NCBI GenBank assembly: GCA_948888345.1
Contig: CAQTPN010000032.1
Location: 1 to 9,422, forward strand
Length of the DNA stretch: 9,422 nt
Source of the DNA: an uncultured bacterium
GTDB taxonomy: Bacteria; Cyanobacteriota; Vampirovibrionia; Gastranaerophilales; Gastranaerophilaceae
Direction of reading: 5' to 3'
Shown piece by piece: positions 6,651 through 9,422 of the stretch. A model generated the notes under the pieces. The model made no database searches, had not been told where the DNA came from, and saw only the letters and a list, made by a program, of their open reading frames with translations. Positions within the stretch are counted from its first letter, which is position 1. Every line of letters starts with the position of its first letter. A program made the position numbers and the translations under genes.

Positions 6651-6753
6651 ATTATAATTTTCGGTATCTTAATTTTTTTCTTTAGAACGCTTTACTTAAT
6701 ATCCTCTATATGGTGGAGATTTAGACAGATATTAAATTTTCTACATTATTAGG

Positions 6754-6783
6754 TTGATTTAAAATACTAAACAATTATATATA
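6754..6783 (+). promoter_or_regulatory. Promoter candidate for the methyltransferase gene
   Basis: TTGATT (6754-6759), an 18-base spacer and TATACT (6778-6783). The transcript would begin near 6790 with a leader of about 60 bases. The leader holds GGGGG (6797-6801) and CCCC (6821-6824), which could pair across a T-rich loop, then the SD GGAGGA (6835-6840), 12 bases before the ATG. Confidence 0.4.
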
Positions 6784-6852
6784 CTACCTCATTGTAGGGG
6801 GACATGTATTTTTTAATTTTCCCCTGACTAATTTGGAGGAGAAGAGAAGAAA

Positions 6853-7737
6853 ATGGCAAAAAATGTTTCCAAAAAAAGTTTAGAAACGGTTGAAAAGCAG
6901 GGCTTAAGGGTTGTAACCACCCCAAAAACAAAACCTTATAACGATATTGATTTAAACAATTGGAAACTTTATTCTCATATTAAAACAGGCTCTCTGTGGG
7001 AATTTCAATCCCGTGATAAATCAAACGGCCATTCTTATGATTACCATGGAAATTACATCCCGCAGATTGCAACCCAGTTATTTGAAAGATTTACCAAAAA
7101 AAATGACATTGTCTTAGATTTATTTTTTGGCTCCGGCACAAGTGCAATTGAAGCTTTAAATATGGAAAGAAGATGTATCGGGGTTGAATTAAAGCAAGAA
7201 ATGGCAGATTATGTATCCCAAAAATTCTCTAAAAGAGAACTGGTCACTGATGTAAATATAATCTGCGGAGATTCGGCATCTGATGAAACTAAGGCCAAAG
7301 TTCAAGCAAGGCTTGAAATTATGGGTAAAGAACAGGGTAAAGACAAAGCCCAGTTTGTTGTTTTGCACCCGCCTTATGATGATATTATTAAATTTTCCGA
7401 TAAACCCGAGGATTTATCAAACTGCACCACAACAGAAGAATTTTATGATTTATTTGAAAAAGTGGCAAAAAATGCCTACGATTTACTTGAAAAAGGCAGA
7501 TTTGCAGCACTTATAATAGGGGATGAATACAAAAATTCAAGGGTTGTTCCTCTCGGTTTTGAATGCATGAAGAGGATGGAAAATGTTGGTTTTGTAACCA
7601 AGGCAATTGTTGTAAAAAATATAACAGGCAATGAAAAAGCCAAAGGCAAACAGGCTAATTTGTGGCGTTACAGAGCACTTGCGGGCGGTTTTAACATCTT
7701 TGAACATGAATATATCATGACCTTTCAAAAGGTATAA
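6853..7737 (+). CDS. DNA methyltransferase (N6-adenine / N4-cytosine type) with HPPY catalytic motif
   Basis: 294 residues. The order of motifs is X (HGNYIPQIATQLFERF, 65-80), I (LDLFFGSGTSAIEA, 88-101, S-adenosylmethionine binding), II (IGVELKQE, 109-116), then IV (LHPPYDDIIKFS, 171-182). The C terminus ends with a YIMTFQK strand like that of other DNA MTases (PF01555-like). It should move a methyl group from S-adenosylmethionine to the amino group of adenine or cytosine in DNA. Motif IV reads HPPY where D/N/S-PP-Y/F/W is usual. The residue before PP normally contacts the target amino group, so His is notable; I believe related phage enzymes share it, but cannot check. There is no obvious separate target-recognition domain. 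No restriction endonuclease of a known type is adjacent, so it is an orphan enzyme or pairs with the next gene, 9 bases downstream. The SD GGAGGA precedes the ATG by 12 bases. Confidence 0.85.
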   Translation: MAKNVSKKSLETVEKQGLRVVTTPKTKPYNDIDLNNWKLYSHIKTGSLWEFQSRDKSNGHSYDYHGNYIPQIATQLFERFTKKNDIVLDLFFGSGTSAIEALNMERRCIGVELKQEMADYVSQKFSKRELVTDVNIICGDSASDETKAKVQARLEIMGKEQGKDKAQFVVLHPPYDDIIKFSDKPEDLSNCTTTEEFYDLFEKVAKNAYDLLEKGRFAALIIGDEYKNSRVVPLGFECMKRMENVGFVTKAIVVKNITGNEKAKGKQANLWRYRALAGGFNIFEHEYIMTFQKV

Positions 7738-7746
7738 ATAATTTCA

Positions 7747-8193
7747 ATGATTAACCCTGATTTTGAAAAAGAAATTGATATAACCATTAAAAAGGCTGCA
7801 GAACCTCAAAACAATAATTCCGTAGTAATCATCGGCGATATTAACGAAAAACTTATTAATGAAGCCCAAAAACACGGCATAAATTTAGCAGGATACAGGC
7901 ATAACATTGATATTTACGGCATAAAACACAGTCTGAAAAGACATGGCAATAAAGACAGAGAAAAACTGCAAGGACAGCTTCCAATAACTGCAAAAGATAT
8001 AAAAAATGCTATGGAATACGTTTATAAATATAACAGCTGTTCTTTTGGCGAAAAAAATGAACAAGGGCGGGATATTATAAAACTTTATAAACAAATGCCC
8101 GATGGATATATGCTATACATTGAAGAAATAAGAACAAAAAGACATACTTTAACATTAAATTCAATGAGAAAATATAAAAATCCGAAAAAATAA
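7747..8193 (+). CDS. PBECR-like small nuclease/toxin-domain protein
   Basis: 148 residues, no signal peptide or membrane segment. Residues about 48-145 resemble the PBECR group (phage-Barnase-EndoU-ColicinE5/D-RelE-like nuclease) usually found in phage MuF-type head proteins and polymorphic toxins. The likeness lies in AGYRHNIDIYGIKHSLKRHG (48-67) with His52, His61 and His66, then GQLPIT (76-81), a central strand pair, and the ending EEIRTKRHTLTLNSMRKYK (126-144). In these families the histidines and the late Arg/Lys/Ser or Thr residues form the proposed RNase site; activity here is inferred. It is a stand-alone protein rather than the tail of a capsid protein. Its start is 9 bases after the methyltransferase stop, with a weak AAAGG SD within the end of that gene, so the two are probably translated together. 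No plus-strand terminator follows; the gene runs into a minus-strand small RNA whose U-tract overlaps its last codons. Confidence 0.6.
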   Translation: MINPDFEKEIDITIKKAAEPQNNNSVVIIGDINEKLINEAQKHGINLAGYRHNIDIYGIKHSLKRHGNKDREKLQGQLPITAKDIKNAMEYVYKYNSCSFGEKNEQGRDIIKLYKQMPDGYMLYIEEIRTKRHTLTLNSMRKYKNPKK

Positions 8194-8251
8194 AATCGGT
8201 GCTTCTAACACTTTGGCAGGAGCTACCTGACACGTCTGGAAGAACACCGAC
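8186..8251 (-). ncRNA. Candidate small structured RNA with its own promoter
   Basis: On the minus strand an RNA of about 66 bases starts at G8251, 7 bases after a TATAAT box. Its ends pair: TCGGTG (8250-8245) with CACCGA (8201-8196), extended by TTCT (8244-8241) with AGAA (8206-8203) and one bulged base. The tip is a CAGG-TAGCT-CCTG hairpin (8229-8217), and between tip and outer stem are unpaired stretches of about 11 and 10 bases. The outer stem is followed at once by TTTTATTTTTT (8195-8185), so it doubles as a terminator. The fold matches no RNA family I recognise; the SRP RNA tetraloop and hammerhead core are absent. It lies between the nuclease gene and the HTH gene, and its 3' end overlaps the last codons of the nuclease gene in antisense. 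It could also be the 3' end of the HTH transcript, released or separately started. Confidence 0.55.
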
Positions 8252-8257
8252 ATTATC

Positions 8258-8286
8258 ATTATATCAGACAATTTTCGCGCTTTCAA
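8258..8286 (-). promoter_or_regulatory. Sigma-70 type promoter of the small RNA
   Basis: Minus strand: TTGAAA (8286-8281), a spacer of exactly 17 bases (8280-8264), and the consensus TATAAT (8263-8258). It is one of the two best promoters in the window. The -35 overlaps a small inverted repeat AACCCT-TG-AGGGTT (8298-8285) that spans the stop codon of the HTH gene. Confidence 0.7.
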
Positions 8287-8296
8287 CCCTCAAGGG

Positions 8297-8509
8297 TTAT
8301 TTCTTCCTTTTTACGAGGGTGAGGTCATAGTCAAGAGCATCGGCCAGAATAAAAGCTTCAGAGAGCCGAAAGCTATCTTTGGCAAGCTTATTACTAACTG
8401 AAACTCTTGTGTAATGTTTGCCGGTTTTTTCTGCTAAAATTTCCGCAACTTTTTTATAAGTTAAAGCTTCTTGTGCACATAAAACTTTTACAAATGTTCT
8501 TGAGTCCAT
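8297..8509 (-). CDS. Small helix-turn-helix DNA-binding protein (Xre/Cro-like)
   Basis: 70 residues. LTYKKVAEILAEKTGKHYTRVSVSNKLAK (16-44) reads as a helix-turn-helix with an insertion before the recognition helix, followed by SFRLSEAFILADALDYDLTLV, the usual helix and end strand of small Cro/Xre-like phage-type regulators. It likely binds DNA as a dimer. The divergent region upstream holds a 22-bp palindrome over the promoters (8555-8576), a natural operator for it, so autoregulation and control of the divergent small gene are likely. No SD precedes the ATG (only TTTACAA), which suggests weak or leader-poor translation. It converges on the methyltransferase-nuclease pair, with a small RNA in between. 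Confidence 0.65.
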   Translation of the reverse strand: MDSRTFVKVLCAQEALTYKKVAEILAEKTGKHYTRVSVSNKLAKDSFRLSEAFILADALDYDLTLVKRKK

Positions 8510-8528
8510 TTGTAAATAATATATTTAT

Positions 8529-8557
8529 TTGACATAAATTCCCATATTTGTTATATT
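8529..8557 (+). promoter_or_regulatory. Sigma-70 type promoter of the small helical protein gene
   Basis: Consensus TTGACA (8529-8534), a spacer of 17 bases and TATATT (8552-8557) on the plus strand. The transcript would start near 8564, giving a leader of about 75 bases. The -10 overlaps the palindrome at 8555-8576, so a protein bound there should block it. Confidence 0.65.
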
Positions 8558-8576
8558 ATATCTTATTAGATATAAT
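8555..8576. promoter_or_regulatory. Palindromic operator between divergent small genes
   Basis: ATTATATCT (8555-8563) and AGATATAAT (8568-8576) form a perfect 9-bp inverted repeat with a 4-base centre. It covers the plus-strand -10 and transcription start, and on the minus strand also offers a TATAAT (8560-8555) for the HTH gene. Size and position fit a dimeric HTH repressor. The AT-rich surroundings raise the chance of coincidence. Confidence 0.5.
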
Positions 8577-8638
8577 TATATTTAATAAAATTCAGTTTAT
8601 TAACTTTAAGAATTATATTTAGTTTGGAAATAAAAATA

Positions 8639-8791
8639 ATGAAAACGGAAGATATTGACAGAAAAATCAAAGAAAGGCTTAACGCAATTGAGGACAGTTT
8701 GAAAACCGTATCTGAAATTATTGCGGATATTCAAGCTCAAAAACAACTTGTTTCATATCTTATGCTTTTAAAAAACGATGGAATAAAATAA
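8639..8791 (+). CDS. Small charged helical (coiled-coil) protein
   Basis: 50 residues, not recognised as a known family. Residues about 4-46 are predicted by eye to be one long helix with hydrophobic residues at heptad-like spacing (IDRKIKERLNAIEDSLKTVS, then EIIADIQAQKQLVSYLMLL), so it may dimerise or bind a partner. No Cys, no Trp, no membrane segment. The SD is weak (TTTGGAAAT, about 9 bases upstream), but a consensus promoter lies ahead. It is transcribed divergently from the HTH gene and its stop is 8 bases from the convergent GntR-type gene. It could be an antirepressor-like or accessory peptide of the regulatory region; that is only positional inference. Confidence 0.5.
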   Translation: MKTEDIDRKIKERLNAIEDSLKTVSEIIADIQAQKQLVSYLMLLKNDGIK

Positions 8792-8799
8792 CAAGAAAC

Positions 8800-9422
8800 C
8801 TACTGCACCAAAAATTTTGGGTTAAGTGCAAGCCACTGATAAGCATCTTCTTTAGCAGGCATTTCTACTATATAAATTCCGCCATGCTTTCCTCTTTCAC
8901 AAAACAACATTCCTTGCCCGGTCATCTCTTTAACTGCACGCCTTATGGTGTTTGTTGATACATTTAAAATTTCGGCAAGGGTTTTCATTGAAGGAAGCTT
9001 ATCTCCTGCTTCATGGTGAGTTATCATATATTTTTTAATCTGGTCCAAAACCCTCTGCCAATCATAAGAATAGGAATTTTTTATATTTGATGCGCCGCCT
9101 TTTGGGTTTGACATAAATCTTGATTTTTCACCCGCTTCTTTTTTTAATTTTTCAGGTTCGTTTATATATCTTGTGCCGTATCTTCCCCTTAGAGAAAGGA
9201 TTATTTTTTCTTTATTCAGCCTTTTCATTGCATCGTTTACAGTGCGCACAGATACATTGTACATTTTTGCAAATTCAGTGTTAGACATTATCTTATCGTT
9301 TAATTTATAATTTTTTGCAATGTAATTTTTGATTTTTATATAAAGTTTTTTTGATAAAGTATCTTTTTCTTTCTTTTCTTTATTGTCTTCATCTGTTTTT
9401 TTAATTTTGATGTCTTTGTAAT
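8800..9422 (-). CDS. Regulator with two tandem GntR-type winged-helix domains, 5' end outside the window
   Basis: The frame is open to the right edge, giving at least 206 residues. The ATG at 9288 lies inside the first DNA-binding domain and is not the real start. Domain 1 begins LYIKIKNYIAKNY (about 9357-9319) and continues through SNTEFAKMYNVSVRTVNDAM, KRLNKEKIIL and the wing RGRYGTRYI, the full GntR pattern. After a Lys/Ser/Gly-rich linker of about 35 residues, domain 2 repeats it: WQRVLDQIKKYMI, GDKLPSMKTLAEILNVSTNT, IRRAVKEMTGQGML, and the wing RGKHGGIYIV. No effector-binding domain (FCD or UTRA) follows; the protein ends about 20 residues later. The residues nearest the edge are Lys/Glu-rich, so a further domain may lie beyond. 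It probably binds two half-sites or one long site; targets are unknown. Confidence 0.8.
   Translation of the reverse strand, partial: YKDIKIKKTDEDNKEKKEKDTLSKKLYIKIKNYIAKNYKLNDKIMSNTEFAKMYNVSVRTVNDAMKRLNKEKIILSLRGRYGTRYINEPEKLKKEAGEKSRFMSNPKGGASNIKNSYSYDWQRVLDQIKKYMITHHEAGDKLPSMKTLAEILNVSTNTIRRAVKEMTGQGMLFCERGKHGGIYIVEMPAKEDAYQWLALNPKFLVQ

Noticed and set aside
7283..8094. Three open frames within or opposite the methyltransferase and nuclease genes (7283-7516, 7537-7728, 7885-8094)
   Set aside because: They overlap genes with clear motifs, lack SD sites and have no recognisable features.
8186..8251. Identity of the small RNA as SRP (4.5S) RNA
   Set aside because: A GTCAGG segment recalls SRP domain IV, but the GGAA-type tetraloop and the AGCAG partner strand are missing and the RNA is too short.
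1..9422. CRISPR array, tRNA, rRNA or insertion sequence
   Set aside because: No regularly spaced repeats, cloverleaf-like segment, transposase or terminal inverted repeat pair was found on either strand.
6574..9422. Calling the right part a prophage
   Set aside because: The genes are phage-flavoured, but no integrase, transposase, terminase, portal or other structural gene is present, so only a suggestion of mobile origin is kept.

Overview
The window is AT-rich bacterial DNA read with the standard bacterial code. Shine-Dalgarno (SD) sites are strong before some genes (alcohol dehydrogenase, methyltransferase) and absent before others. The mix of ethanol-type fermentation genes, tandem family-11 fucosyltransferases and phage-like accessory genes suggests a host-associated anaerobic fermenter. 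A gut lineage such as Gastranaerophilales (non-photosynthetic Cyanobacteria relatives) or a low-GC Firmicute would fit. This is an impression from gene content and base composition; no marker gene is present to settle it.

Left part (1-1022): the 3' end of a gene with a KTSC domain, cut by the window edge, then about 650 bases with no convincing gene. That stretch ends in a strong plus-strand terminator abutting the next, convergent gene.

Middle-left, all on the minus strand (1023-5102): a pyruvate/indolepyruvate/2-ketoacid decarboxylase, two overlapping paralogous GT11 (alpha-1,2-fucosyltransferase-like) genes, and a membrane-anchored PH/GRAM-like protein. The two GT11 genes share blocks of near-identical DNA embedded in clearly diverged sequence. 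One carries a run of eight C on its coding strand, a possible phase-variation tract.

Centre (5103-6555): the decarboxylase is divergent from an iron-containing alcohol dehydrogenase. Together they could convert pyruvate to acetaldehyde to ethanol, or a branched or aromatic 2-keto acid to its alcohol.

Right part (6556-9422) is the accessory region. A DNA methyltransferase with an unusual HPPY catalytic motif is followed 9 bases later by a small PBECR-like (phage Barnase/EndoU/colicin/RelE-like) putative nuclease. The pair is flanked on both sides by apparent small RNAs on the minus strand. One lies before the methyltransferase and exposes a CCTCCTCCCC anti-SD stretch between two hairpins. The other lies after the nuclease gene and has a textbook sigma-70 promoter (TTGAAA-17-TATAAT), a compact fold and a U-rich end. 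Beyond these are a small HTH protein, a divergent 50-residue helical protein sharing a 22-bp palindromic operator, and a regulator with two GntR-type winged helices that runs off the right edge. The segment looks like part of a mobile or prophage-derived element, but no integrase, transposase or structural gene is visible.
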